Positions 55,881-64,000 of a stretch of 64,000 nucleotides of DNA are shown here, piece by piece. The notes beneath the pieces are model-generated. The model made no database searches and was not told the origin of the DNA. It saw only the letters and a list, made by a program, of their open reading frames with translations. Source of the DNA: Aeromonas dhakensis (GTDB lineage Bacteria > Pseudomonadota > Gammaproteobacteria > Enterobacterales > Aeromonadaceae); NCBI RefSeq assembly GCF_000820305.1, contig NZ_CDBH01000029.1, forward strand, positions 1-64,000, given 5' to 3'. The translations under genes and the position numbers were made by a program. Numbering within the stretch: the first letter of the stretch is position 1; the number at the start of each line of letters is the position of its first letter.

Positions 55881-55884
55881 ATGA
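55777..55884 (+). pseudogene. Truncated 35-codon copy of the DUF523/TudS-like 5' end
   Basis: The frame starts at an ATGA overlap with the nrtR stop and reads MSGAGVHKVLVSACLLG, nearly the same as the start of the next gene (MSETSVHKVLVSACLLG). It diverges after the SACLLG motif and stops at a TGA that overlaps the true gene's ATG. It keeps only the first iron-sulfur cysteine, so it cannot be an enzyme on its own. It may serve for translational coupling between nrtR and the full gene, or be a relic. Confidence 0.8.
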
Positions 55885-56366
55885 GTGAGACCAGCGTGCA
55901 CAAGGTATTGGTGAGTGCCTGCTTGCTGGGTCAGCCGGTTCGTTACGACGGCCAGAGCAAGGGCATCGTCAGCGACTGGCTGCAGACGCTGGGGGCCGAA
56001 GGGCGGGCATTGGCCTTCTGTCCCGAGGTGGCGGGCGGCCTGCCGACGCCGCGCCCCCCTGCCGAACGGCAGGGCGAGCGGGTGGTGACCGAGGGTGGAC
56101 TGGATGTGACGGCTGAGTTTGCCCGTGGCGCCGCGCTGGCGCTGGCGACTTGTCAGCAGCAGGGCATTCGCTTCGCCCTGCTCAAGGAGGGGAGCCCCTC
56201 CTGCGGCAGCGGCCGCATCTACAACGGGCGCTTCGAGGGGCAGTCCGTGGCGGGCGAGGGCATGACCACTGCCCTGCTGCGCCGCCACGGCATCGCCGTG
56301 TTCAGCGAGGATCAGTTGCCCGAGCTGGCCTCGGCGCTCGCCTCGGCGGCCTGCGGATCGGTCTGA
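55881..56366 (+). CDS. DUF523 family protein (TudS-like thiouracil desulfidase)
   Basis: 161 residues. Three conserved cysteines are seen in SACLLG, AFCPEVAGG and GSPSCGSGRIY; in the characterised thiouracil desulfidase TudS these hold a 4Fe-4S cluster. The family fold and all three ligands are present, so desulfuration of a thiolated base is a reasonable but unproven function. It starts one base before the TGA of the short duplicate and is in the nrtR transcript. Its last 55 bases overlap the convergent acyltransferase gene. Confidence 0.85.
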   Translation: MSETSVHKVLVSACLLGQPVRYDGQSKGIVSDWLQTLGAEGRALAFCPEVAGGLPTPRPPAERQGERVVTEGGLDVTAEFARGAALALATCQQQGIRFALLKEGSPSCGSGRIYNGRFEGQSVAGEGMTTALLRRHGIAVFSEDQLPELASALASAACGSV

Positions 56367-57265
56367 GCCACCGTGTCGGCCGCCTGCCACTGCGCCAGCA
56401 CGGCGTCTTTCTCCTGCCAGCGCTGGTTCAGCCACTCCTGGAAGCCGCGCTTGAACTGCTTGTCATTGAAGTAATCCCCCACCAGCTGCTCGTCCACCGG
56501 CAGCTCCTCGATCCGCACCCGGATGCGCTTCATCCGCCCCATCAGGAAGTCCTTGAAGGGGGTCTCGACGTTGTCCGGATAGCTGATGGTGACGTTGATC
56601 AGGCTGTCGAACTGATCCCCCATGGCCGCCAGGGTGAAGGCCAGCCCTGCCGCCTTGGGCGGCATCAGATGCTGGTATCGGGAGCGGGAGGCATCGCGCT
56701 TCGCCTCGGTGAAGCGGGTCCCCTCCACGAAGTTGATGACGGTGGTGGGGATGTGGCGAAACTGCTCGCAAGCGTTGCGGGTGGTCTCGATATCCTTGCC
56801 CCGCAGATGCGGGTTGCGCAGCAAGAACTCCCGTGAGTAGCGACGCATAAAGGGCATGTCCAGCCCCCAGCAGGCCAGCCCCAGCAGTGGTATGTAGATG
56901 AGCTCGTGCTTCATGAAGAACTTGGGGACCGGCAGCCGGTCGCGAAACAGGTGGCCCAGCACGACGATGTCGGTCCAGCTCATGTGGTTGCTGATGATGA
57001 GATACCAGCCATCCTTGCGCAGCCGGGTGTCGTCCTCCACCTGCCAGTCGATGCGGGTGGTGAGGCGGATCACCAGGGCGTTGCAGGCCAGCCACAGCCG
57101 CATGAAGCGGTTGTTGAGCCGGCTGCAGGCACGGGCCAGGGGCGGAACGGGCAGCAGTTTGACCAGCGACACCAGCAGGATCAGGCTGGCGCACAGGGTG
57201 GTAAACAGTATGGTCAGGCTGGCACTGATGAGCAGCACCAGCGGACCCGGGAGCAGGCTTAGCAT
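56312..57265 (-). CDS. YihG-like 1-acylglycerol-phosphate acyltransferase (paralog 2)
   Basis: 317 residues from the ATG at 57265, overlapping the upstream paralog stop by seven bases. A PlsC-type acyltransferase: NHMSWTDIVVLG (NHxxxD), FVEGTRFTEAKR (EGTR) and N-terminal hydrophobic segments. Closely similar throughout to the next gene, so it arose by tandem duplication. It has a C-terminal extension rich in Ala and Glu that overlaps the DUF523 gene. Probably remodels lysophospholipid acyl chains at the inner membrane. Confidence 0.9.
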   Translation of the reverse strand: MLSLLPGPLVLLISASLTILFTTLCASLILLVSLVKLLPVPPLARACSRLNNRFMRLWLACNALVIRLTTRIDWQVEDDTRLRKDGWYLIISNHMSWTDIVVLGHLFRDRLPVPKFFMKHELIYIPLLGLACWGLDMPFMRRYSREFLLRNPHLRGKDIETTRNACEQFRHIPTTVINFVEGTRFTEAKRDASRSRYQHLMPPKAAGLAFTLAAMGDQFDSLINVTISYPDNVETPFKDFLMGRMKRIRVRIEELPVDEQLVGDYFNDKQFKRGFQEWLNQRWQEKDAVLAQWQAADTVAQTDPQAAEASAEASSGN

Positions 57266-58173
57266 GGCGTAGTTTGGGGCGTCTTGTCTGCCAGCAGCTG
57301 GTTCAGGGTCTGGTCCTTCTCGTGCCAGATCCCGTTCAACCACTGCTGAAACTCTTGTTGGAACTCGGGGTCATTGAAGTAATCCCCCACCAGATTGCGT
57401 TCGATCGGCAGAAAGCGGACCCGAACCTTGATCTCCTTGACCCGACCGCACATGAAGTCCCAGTAGCTGGGGATGCCGCCCGGATAGGCGATGGTCACAT
57501 CCACCAGCTTGTGCAGCTGATCGCCCATGGCTGCCAGGGTGAAGGCAATGCCGCCAGCCCTCGGATGCAGCAGGTGGCGATAGGGCGCTGCCTGTTTGTT
57601 ATGCTTGCGGGCGGTGAAGCGAGTGCCCTCCACGAAGTTCATCACGCTCACCGGCATGTGGCGGTACTTGGCACAGGCCTTGCGCGTGGTCTCTATGTCT
57701 TTTCCCTTCAGATGGGGCTTCTTTTCCAGCAGTTTGCGGGAATATCGCTGCATGAAGGGGAAGTCCAGCGCCCACCAGGCCAGCCCGAGAAAAGGTACCC
57801 AAATCAGTTCTTTCTTGAGGAAAAACTTCAGGAAGGGGATTTTTTGATTAAAAACCCGCTGCAGTACCAGTATGTCGACCCAGGATTGATGGTTGGCAAT
57901 CACCATATACCACTCATTCCGGTGCCCTTTGTCCACTCCGACCACATCGAAAGGGGTTCTGATGATGGTTTTCTGGATCAGGTTGTTGAAACCGATCCAG
58001 CAGCCGGCGCTGCCATCCAGCAGGGCATTGCAGAAGGTGCGCCAGCCCTTGAGGGGCAGCACCAGCTTGAGCAGGCCCAGCGAGAGAATGGGGATAAACC
58101 AGAACAGGGTGTTGAGAAAATAGAGCAGGGTCGAGAGGCTGCCGCGCAGTCGCTCAATCAGCTTGTTGGGCAT
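57259..58173 (-). CDS. yihG: YihG-like 1-acylglycerol-phosphate acyltransferase
   Basis: 304 residues, like E. coli YihG. An N-terminal membrane region, NHQSWVDILVLQ catalytic motif, PFLKFFLKKELIWVPFLG, and FVEGTRFTARKHN. YihG is a LPA acyltransferase family member affecting phospholipid acyl content and motility in E. coli. First gene of a two-gene operon with a paralog. The pairing with dsbA 8 kb away recalls the E. coli dsbA-yihF-yihG order. Confidence 0.92.
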   Translation of the reverse strand: MPNKLIERLRGSLSTLLYFLNTLFWFIPILSLGLLKLVLPLKGWRTFCNALLDGSAGCWIGFNNLIQKTIIRTPFDVVGVDKGHRNEWYMVIANHQSWVDILVLQRVFNQKIPFLKFFLKKELIWVPFLGLAWWALDFPFMQRYSRKLLEKKPHLKGKDIETTRKACAKYRHMPVSVMNFVEGTRFTARKHNKQAAPYRHLLHPRAGGIAFTLAAMGDQLHKLVDVTIAYPGGIPSYWDFMCGRVKEIKVRVRFLPIERNLVGDYFNDPEFQQEFQQWLNGIWHEKDQTLNQLLADKTPQTTPC

Positions 58174-58288
58174 GGGTCGGGTCCGTCTTGCTGTCGATAA
58201 AGGGCCATCAAGTGGTCAGATCTGTGGCCATAATATCAGCCGATGGCCCGCGAGACCATGCAGGGCCGTCAGGTGCGCTTGCGACCCA

Positions 58289-59803
58289 TCAACCGCTGCG
58301 CAGCCGTGACAGCAGCCGATCCATGGCCCGATAGCCGAGCGCCTCAATCAGGTGCTCTCTTTCGATGGCGGCGTGCCCCGCCAGATCGGCGATGGTGCGC
58401 GATACCCGCAGGATGCGGTGCCAGGCCCGGATGCTGAGCCCAAGCTTCTGGATGGCGTTCTCCAGAAACTCGGCATCCTGCGGCGATAAGCGGCAAATTT
58501 CTTCGATTTCACGACTATCAAGCAAATTGTTGAGCTTGCCGTTGCGGCTCAGCATGCGCTCCCGCGCGCCCAGCACCCGTTCGCGGATCTGCTGGCTCGA
58601 CTCCCCCCGCTCCGCCTTGCCGGTCAGGCTCCCCTTGGGCAGCAGCGGCACCTCCACCGTCAGGTCGAAGCGGTCGAGGAAGGGGCCGGAGAGCTTGCCG
58701 AGGTAGCGCAGGATCTGATCCGGGCTGGAGCGGGTCTGGCCATCGCCGTAGTGGCCGCAGGGGCTGGGGTTCATGGCGCCGACCAGCTGGAAGCGGGCGG
58801 GAAAATCGACCTGACGGGCGGCCCGGCTGATGGTGATGTGGCCCGTTTCCAGCGGCTCGCGCAGGGAGTCGAGCACCTTGCGCTCGAACTCCGGCAGTTC
58901 ATCCAGAAACAGCACCCCGTTGTGGGCCAGGGATATTTCACCGGGCCGCGGGTGGCTGCCACCCCCCACCAGCGCCACCGCCGAGGCGCTGTGGTGCGGC
59001 GTGCGATAGGGTCTGTGGTGCCAGTGACCGGCGCGGGGGGTGAGGCCGCCAATGGAGTGGATGGCGGCGGTCTGCTGCGCCTCCTGTTCGCTGAGCGGTG
59101 GCAGTATGCCGGGCAAGCGGCTCGCCAGCATGCTCTTGCCGGTGCCGGGTGGGCCGATGAACAGCAGGTTGTGGCTGCCGGCGGCGGCGATCTCCAGCGC
59201 CCGCTTGGCCTGGGATTGGCCGATCACGTCCTGCAGGTCCGGCACATCGGGCAGGGCCTCCGTGGTCTGAGGATCCGGCAGCGGCAGCTCGTATTGACCC
59301 GCCAGCCAGGCGGTGACGGCCAGCAACTGATGGGCGGTGCGTACCTCGGCGTCCTGGATCAGCGAGGCCTCGGGGCCGTTCTCCTGCGGTACCAGCAGGG
59401 TGCGTCCCGCGTCCCGGCAGGCGAGCACGGCGGGCAGCACGCCGAGCACGGGACGGATCTCGCCGGTCAGGGCCAATTCGCCTAAAAATTCGTGATCGAG
59501 CAGGTATTTTGCGGGTATCTGCTTGGAAGCGGCGAGGATGCCGATGGCGATGGCCAGATCGAAACGGCCCCCCTCCTTGGGCAGATCGGCGGGGGCCAGA
59601 TTAACCGTGATGTGCTTGCTCGGGAACTCGAAATTGCCGTTGAGCAGGGCGCTGCGCACCCGATCCCGCGACTCCTTCACCGAGGTTTCCGGTAGGCCCA
59701 CCATGTTGAAGGCGGGCAGACCGTTGGAGAGGTGCACTTCCACCGTGACTTGCGGGGCCGCTATTCCCAGGCTGGCACGGCTATAAACCACAGCTAATGA
59801 CAT
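58289..59803 (-). CDS. comM: Mg-chelatase-like AAA ATPase ComM (YifB)
   Basis: 504 residues from the ATG at 59803 (MSLAVVYSRASLG), preceded by GGACGGG; the frame extends 21 codons up without support. A LonB-like N-terminal domain (HLSNGLPAFNMVGLPETSVKESRDRVRSAL) and an MCM/Mg-chelatase ATPase with GPPGTGKSMLA, LFLDELPEF and MNPSPCGHYGD, then a C-terminal helical domain. ComM is a hexameric helicase that promotes branch migration during natural transformation. It is divergent from the ilv operon with the ilv leader in between. Confidence 0.95.
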   Translation of the reverse strand: MSLAVVYSRASLGIAAPQVTVEVHLSNGLPAFNMVGLPETSVKESRDRVRSALLNGNFEFPSKHITVNLAPADLPKEGGRFDLAIAIGILAASKQIPAKYLLDHEFLGELALTGEIRPVLGVLPAVLACRDAGRTLLVPQENGPEASLIQDAEVRTAHQLLAVTAWLAGQYELPLPDPQTTEALPDVPDLQDVIGQSQAKRALEIAAAGSHNLLFIGPPGTGKSMLASRLPGILPPLSEQEAQQTAAIHSIGGLTPRAGHWHHRPYRTPHHSASAVALVGGGSHPRPGEISLAHNGVLFLDELPEFERKVLDSLREPLETGHITISRAARQVDFPARFQLVGAMNPSPCGHYGDGQTRSSPDQILRYLGKLSGPFLDRFDLTVEVPLLPKGSLTGKAERGESSQQIRERVLGARERMLSRNGKLNNLLDSREIEEICRLSPQDAEFLENAIQKLGLSIRAWHRILRVSRTIADLAGHAAIEREHLIEALGYRAMDRLLSRLRSG

Positions 59804-60002
59804 AAATCCCGTCCTTGGTCTGATGTATATGCTGGTTAACCGTTTTTTATTAGTCTTTTGTTCCAACTGACGCGATTGGACTCAGTGAAAATCAGAGTCT
59901 TGTCAGGCAAAAAACGCTTGCCCAATAAAATTCACCGTGCTAGTTCTAATAGCCATTCGCGGTAAAAACCGCCCCAATTTCACAGGATTTCCGGTTGTAA
60001 CT

Positions 60003-60101
60003 ATGAACATGGCCTCCCGTTTCGTCAGCATTATTGTGGTCCTAGTGGTGATTATTATCTCACCGCTCGGGGCTCGTTTAGCTGCACGGAACAAGGGATA
60101 G
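60003..60101 (+). CDS. ilvL: ilv operon leader peptide IlvL
   Basis: A 32-residue leader ([19 protein letters not shown]...). Of residues 8-19, eleven are Ile, Val or Leu ([13 protein letters not shown]), so ribosome stalling would sense branched-chain amino acids. It is followed 30 bases later by a terminator hairpin and then ilvG. This is the classic ilvGMEDA attenuation design. Confidence 0.93.
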   Translation: MNMASRFVSIIVVLVVIIISPLGARLAARNKG

Positions 60102-60131
60102 ACCCACCACCGGACAGAACGAAACAAGCGA

Positions 60132-60163
60132 CCCCCGAGCCTCACGGCCCGGGGGTTTTTTTT
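60132..60163 (+). terminator. ilv attenuator terminator
   Basis: CCCCCG / CGGGGG closes a stem with an internal mismatch and is followed by eight T. It lies between ilvL and ilvG and is the terminator arm of the attenuator. Confidence 0.9.
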
Positions 60164-60187
60164 CGACCAAAGGACAGGATTTTCCAG

Positions 60188-61834
60188 ATGAACGGCGCGC
60201 AGTTTTTGGTACAGGCTCTCAAGAAACAGGGTGTGACCCAGGTGTTTGGTTACCCGGGCGGGGCCATCATGCCGGTCTACGATGCCCTGTATGACGGCGG
60301 TCTGGCGCACCAGCTCTGCCGCCACGAGCAGGGGGCCGCCATGGCGGCGGTGGGGTATGCCCGCGCCTCCGGTCAGGTGGGGGTCTGCATCGCCACCTCG
60401 GGCCCCGGCGCCACCAACCTGGTGACTGGCCTTGCGGAGGCGCTGCTCGACTCGGTACCGCTGGTGGCCATCAGCGGCCAGGTGCCCTGCGCCGCCGTGG
60501 GGACCGATGCGTTCCAGGAAGTGGACGTGCTCGGTATGTCTCTCTCCTGCACCAAGCACTCCTTTATGGTGACGGACGTGGCGGATTTGCCTCAGGTGAT
60601 TGCCGAGGCTTTCGCCATCGCCAGTGAAGGGCGCCCCGGCCCGGTATTGATCGATCTGCCCAAGGACGTGCAACTGGCCGCAGTGCCGGCCCAGAGTCCG
60701 CTGTTTGCGGTGGCGGAGCCTGAGCATCTCAATCCGGCCGAGCTGACAGCCGCTCGCACCCTGCTTGCTGCTGCCGAGCGTCCGGTGCTCTACGTCGGCG
60801 GCGGGGTGGGCATGGCTAATGCCGAGCAGCAGCTGCGCGACTTTGCCGTCGCCACCGGCATGCCTGCGGTCACCACCCTCAAGGGAATAGGCGCGCTCGA
60901 CCCCGACAGCCCTGTTTATCTGGGCATGCTCGGCATGCACGGCACCAAGGCCGCCAACTATGCGGTGCAGCAGTGCGACCTGCTGGTGGTGGTGGGCGCT
61001 CGTTTCGATGATCGGGTGACCGGCAAGCTGGAGGAGTTCGCCCCCGAGGCCAAGGTGATCCACCTGGATGTGGACGCCGCCGAGTTCGGCAAGCGCCGCG
61101 CCGCCGAAGTGGGCATCACCCAGGATCTGAAACAGGTGCTGCCGCACCTCGCCATGACGTTGGCCATCGAGCCCTGGCGTGAGCACTGCGCGAACATGGC
61201 CCGCGAGTACGCCTTCCGCTACGACCATCCCGGCCAGCCCATCTATGCTCCGGCGCTGCTCAAGCAGCTCTCTGCCAGGTTGCCGGAGAGCAGCGTGGTG
61301 GCCTGCGACGTCGGTCAGCACCAGATGTGGGTGGCCCAGCACATGCGCTTCACCAGCCCGCGCAACCACCTCTCCAGCGCCGGTCTCGGCACCATGGGCT
61401 TCGGTCTGCCCGCCGCCATCGGCGCCAAGATGTCGCGCCCGGAAGATGAAGTGGTGCTGGTGAGCGGTGACGGCTCTTTCATGATGAACGTGCAGGAGCT
61501 TGGCACCATCCGCCGGGCCCAGCTCAAGGTGAAGATGGTGCTGCTGGACAACCAGCGCCTCGGCATGGTGCGCCAGTGGCAGGAGCTGTTCTTCGACGGC
61601 CGCTACAGCGAGACCATCCTCTCCGACAACCCCGATTTCGTCGCTCTGGCCGCCGCCTTCGGCATTCCGGGCGAGACCATCACATGCAAGGAGGAGATAG
61701 CCCCGGCCCTCGACCGCCTGCTGGCGAGTGAGAGCGCCTATCTGCTGCATGTGGCCATTTCAGAGGAAGAAAACGTCTGGCCCCTGGTTCCGCCAGGAGT
61801 CGCCAACCACCAGATGATGGAGCAACGCCCATGA
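60188..61834 (+). CDS. ilvG: Acetolactate synthase II large subunit IlvG
   Basis: A thiamine-diphosphate enzyme making acetolactate or acetohydroxybutyrate for Val, Leu and Ile. 548 residues, uninterrupted (E. coli K-12 ilvG is frameshifted). Marks: [15 protein letters not shown], catalytic Glu in [14 protein letters not shown]-region residues and the ThDP-binding [15 protein letters not shown]...LDNQRLG. It overlaps ilvM by four bases. Confidence 0.97.
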   Translation: MNGAQFLVQALKKQGVTQVFGYPGGAIMPVYDALYDGGLAHQLCRHEQGAAMAAVGYARASGQVGVCIATSGPGATNLVTGLAEALLDSVPLVAISGQVPCAAVGTDAFQEVDVLGMSLSCTKHSFMVTDVADLPQVIAEAFAIASEGRPGPVLIDLPKDVQLAAVPAQSPLFAVAEPEHLNPAELTAARTLLAAAERPVLYVGGGVGMANAEQQLRDFAVATGMPAVTTLKGIGALDPDSPVYLGMLGMHGTKAANYAVQQCDLLVVVGARFDDRVTGKLEEFAPEAKVIHLDVDAAEFGKRRAAEVGITQDLKQVLPHLAMTLAIEPWREHCANMAREYAFRYDHPGQPIYAPALLKQLSARLPESSVVACDVGQHQMWVAQHMRFTSPRNHLSSAGLGTMGFGLPAAIGAKMSRPEDEVVLVSGDGSFMMNVQELGTIRRAQLKVKMVLLDNQRLGMVRQWQELFFDGRYSETILSDNPDFVALAAAFGIPGETITCKEEIAPALDRLLASESAYLLHVAISEEENVWPLVPPGVANHQMMEQRP

Positions 61835-62082
61835 GTCAGTTCAATACCTTGCAAATCCATGCCCAGCCCAGACCCGAAGTGATGGAGCGGGTGCTGCGGG
61901 TGGTGCGCCACCGCGGTTTCAACCTCTGCGCCCTCAACATGGAGCAGGATTGCCAACAACTGCGGATCACGGTTACTGTCGAGTCGGTGCGTCCCATCCA
62001 GCAGTTGTGGAGCCAGCTGGTCAAGCTGGTGGACGTCTCCCGGGTCGATGCACTGGAACAGCAACCCCGGATCAGAGCTTAA
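61831..62082 (+). CDS. ilvM: Acetolactate synthase II small subunit IlvM
   Basis: 83 residues, an ACT-domain regulatory subunit of isozyme II, with [24 protein letters not shown] typical of the family. ATGA overlap with ilvG indicates coupled translation and an equimolar complex. Confidence 0.95.
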   Translation: MSQFNTLQIHAQPRPEVMERVLRVVRHRGFNLCALNMEQDCQQLRITVTVESVRPIQQLWSQLVKLVDVSRVDALEQQPRIRA

Positions 62083-62094
62083 GGAGCCAAGCCA

Positions 62095-63039
62095 ATGTCA
62101 CAGCCTTCCCAATCCGCCACTCATCCCCAATACATCTGGTTCAACGGCAAACTGGTGCCCTGGCAGGATGCCCAGGTGCACGTGATGAGCCACGCCCTGC
62201 ACTACGGCTCCTCGGTGTTTGAGGGGGTTCGCGCCTACGACACCCCCAAGGGGACCTGCATCTTCCGTTTGCAGGAGCACACCCGCCGCCTGTTCGACTC
62301 CGCCAAGATCTACTGGATGGAGGTCCCCTACAACGAGGCCGACGTGAATGAAGCCTGCCGCACCGTGGTGCGCGAAAATGGCCTGAAGAGCGGCTACCTG
62401 CGCCCGCTGGCTTTCATCGGTAACGTGGGCCTTGGCCTGCATCCTCCCAAGGATGCCAAGGCCGACGTGATCGTTGCGGCCATTCCCTGGGGCGCCTATC
62501 TGGGGGAAGAGGGGCTGAAGAACGGGGTGGATGTGTGCGTCACCTCCTGGAACCGGCTCGCCCCCAACACCATTCCCACCGGTGCCAAGGCGGGTGGCAA
62601 CTATCTCTCCTCCCAGCTGATCAGCCGCGAGGCCAAGCGTAACGGCTTCGCCGAGGGGCTAGCGCTGGACGTGAACGGCTACCTGAGCGAAGGGGCGGGG
62701 GAGAACCTGTTCCTGGTGAAGAACGGCGTGCTGTTTACCCCGCCCGCCACCGCCGCCATCCTGCCCGGCATCACCCGCGACACCATCATGACGCTGGCCC
62801 GCGATCTGGGTTACGAGGTGCGCGAGCAGGCGCTGCCCCGTGAGGCCCTCTATGTGGCAGACGAGATCTTCATGACCGGCACCGCCGCTGAAGTGACCCC
62901 GGTGCGCTCCGTCGATCGGATGCAGGTGGGCGCCGGTTGCCGCGGCCCGGTGACCGAGCAGCTGCAGAACGCCTTCTTCGGCCTGTTCAACGGCCAGACC
63001 GAAGACAAGTGGGGCTGGCTGACGCCAGTCAACGACTGA
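62095..63039 (+). CDS. ilvE: Branched-chain amino acid aminotransferase IlvE
   Basis: A fold-type IV PLP enzyme doing the last step of Val, Leu and Ile synthesis. 314 residues (E. coli 309). [16 protein letters not shown], the PLP lysine in [14 protein letters not shown] and the EGAGENLF / GITRDTIM loops are present. It is 12 bases after ilvM, with AAGGAGCC upstream. Confidence 0.97.
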   Translation: MSQPSQSATHPQYIWFNGKLVPWQDAQVHVMSHALHYGSSVFEGVRAYDTPKGTCIFRLQEHTRRLFDSAKIYWMEVPYNEADVNEACRTVVRENGLKSGYLRPLAFIGNVGLGLHPPKDAKADVIVAAIPWGAYLGEEGLKNGVDVCVTSWNRLAPNTIPTGAKAGGNYLSSQLISREAKRNGFAEGLALDVNGYLSEGAGENLFLVKNGVLFTPPATAAILPGITRDTIMTLARDLGYEVREQALPREALYVADEIFMTGTAAEVTPVRSVDRMQVGAGCRGPVTEQLQNAFFGLFNGQTEDKWGWLTPVND

Positions 63040-63184
63040 TGAGAGAGGGGAGGCGCTGTGCCTCCCCGAGTCGCTTCCGGTCAGGGCACTGCGCTGTGCC
63101 CTCACCAGGATCGATTCCCGATCCGAGAGTCACTTTTTCATTTCCAAAGATAATGAGCCCGCTGGGCATTCAGGGAGTAGAGAC

Positions 63185-64000
63185 ATGCCGAAGTTGAGAT
63201 CCGCCACCACCACCCACGGACGTAACATGGCCGGGGCCCGCGCCCTCTGGCGCGCCACCGGCATGACCGATCAGGATTTCGGCAAGCCCATCATCGCCGT
63301 GGTCAACTCCTTCACCCAGTTCGTGCCGGGTCACGTCCACCTCAAGGATCTGGGCCAGCTGGTGGCGCGCGAGATCGAAGCCGCCGGCGGCGTCGCCAAG
63401 GAGTTCAACACCATCGCCGTGGATGACGGCATCGCCATGGGCCACGGTGGCATGCTCTACTCCCTGCCGTCGCGCGAGCTGATTGCCGACTCGGTGGAGT
63501 ACATGGTCAACGCCCACTGTGCCGATGCCATGGTCTGCATCTCCAACTGCGACAAGATCACCCCGGGGATGCTGATGGCCGCCCTGCGCATCAACATCCC
63601 GGTGATCTTCGTCTCCGGCGGCCCCATGGAAGCGGGCAAGACCAAGCTCTCTGATCAGATCATCAAGCTGGATCTGGTGGACGCCATGATCCAGGGCGCC
63701 GACCCCAAGGTCTCCGATGCCCAGAGTGAACAGGTGGAGCGCAGCGCCTGTCCCACCTGCGGCTCCTGCTCCGGCATGTTTACCGCCAACTCCATGAACT
63801 GCCTGACCGAGGCCCTGGGCCTCTCCCAGCCGGGCAACGGTTCGCTGCTGGCGACCCATGCCGATCGCGAGCAACTGTTCAAGCTGGCGGGCCAGCGTAT
63901 CGTGACCCTGGCCAAGCGCTGGTATGAACAAGATGATGCGAGTGCCCTGCCGCGCAATATCACCACCAAGGCGGCGTTCGAGAATGCCATGGCGCTCGAC
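63185..64000 (+). CDS. ilvD: Dihydroxyacid dehydratase IlvD (5' part, cut by window end)
   Basis: The frame opens at 63185 ([20 protein letters not shown]) and stays open to the last base, 272 codons of an expected 610 or so. It has the iron-sulfur cysteines [11 protein letters not shown] and [21 protein letters not shown]. Dehydrates dihydroxy acids to 2-keto acids for IlvE. It follows ilvE by 145 bases in the ilvGMED order of gammaproteobacteria. Confidence 0.96.
   Translation, partial: MPKLRSATTTHGRNMAGARALWRATGMTDQDFGKPIIAVVNSFTQFVPGHVHLKDLGQLVAREIEAAGGVAKEFNTIAVDDGIAMGHGGMLYSLPSRELIADSVEYMVNAHCADAMVCISNCDKITPGMLMAALRINIPVIFVSGGPMEAGKTKLSDQIIKLDLVDAMIQGADPKVSDAQSEQVERSACPTCGSCSGMFTANSMNCLTEALGLSQPGNGSLLATHADREQLFKLAGQRIVTLAKRWYEQDDASALPRNITTKAAFENAMALD

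Noticed and set aside
55054..55884. 276-codon frame spanning nrtR in another phase
   Set aside because: Only its last 35 codons, from the ATG at 55777, have a conserved relation (to the DUF523 start); the rest is a shadow of nrtR.
1..64000. CRISPR arrays, insertion sequences, toxin-antitoxin or phage-defence systems
   Set aside because: No regularly spaced repeats, transposase, or recognisable defence gene was seen on either strand.

Overview
The window looks like a chromosomal segment of an Aeromonas species. The DNA is GC-rich. The housekeeping gene orders are those of gammaproteobacteria (csdA-csdE-tcdA, kbl-tdh next to hldD, rph-pyrE, yihD/srkA/dsbA, ilvLGMED). The lipopolysaccharide-core genes include a glycosyltransferase-deacetylase fusion of the kind described as WahA in Aeromonas hydrophila. 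The species assignment is by recognition only; no database was consulted.

Layout. 1-5.0 kb: tRNA-Asp, the tcdA / csdE-csdA tRNA-modification set and the helicase gene rep. 5.0-11.1 kb: a GGDEF-EAL protein, a cytochrome c5, the threonine-degradation operon kbl-tdh and a TetR regulator. 11.2-19.2 kb: LPS core and O-antigen attachment (hldD, wahA-like, waaL, a GT25 and three GT9 transferases). 19.3-39.3 kb: a siderophore island. 39.3-41.8 kb: yicC, rph, pyrE. 41.9-49.9 kb: copper efflux (copA-cueR), a diguanylate cyclase, yihD, ccoG, srkA, dsbA. 50-53.1 kb: a phosphonate-type ABC importer. 53.2-58.2 kb: NAD salvage (pncB, pncA, nrtR), a DUF523/TudS-like gene preceded by a partial copy of itself, and two YihG-like acyltransferases. 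58.3-64 kb: comM and the ilv operon, cut by the window edge inside ilvD.

The island is the most interesting part. It encodes a histidine decarboxylase, an N-hydroxylating monooxygenase, a Cy-Cy-A synthetase whose terminal carrier domain has lost its serine, a PCP-C synthetase with an intact carrier serine, and a freestanding aryl-carrier protein. It also holds a complete receptor / binding protein / permease / ATPase uptake set, two ABC half-transporters and a FecI-like sigma factor. The set predicts an acinetobactin- or anguibactin-type siderophore: 2,3-dihydroxybenzoate joined through an oxazoline or thiazoline to N-hydroxyhistamine. No gene for making or activating dihydroxybenzoate lies in the window, so the aryl unit must come from another locus. 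From memory, Aeromonas salmonicida makes acinetobactin while sharing part of the pathway with amonabactin, which fits this gap. Three Fur-box-like sites mark the receptor, the sigma/PCP-C divergent region and the Cy-Cy-A gene. Two terminators with nearly the same stem sequence bracket the island.

Start codons were moved inward from the longest open frame wherever a ribosome-binding site, a 4-base overlap or the family N-terminus decided the matter. No insertion sequence, integrase, CRISPR array or phage gene was seen.
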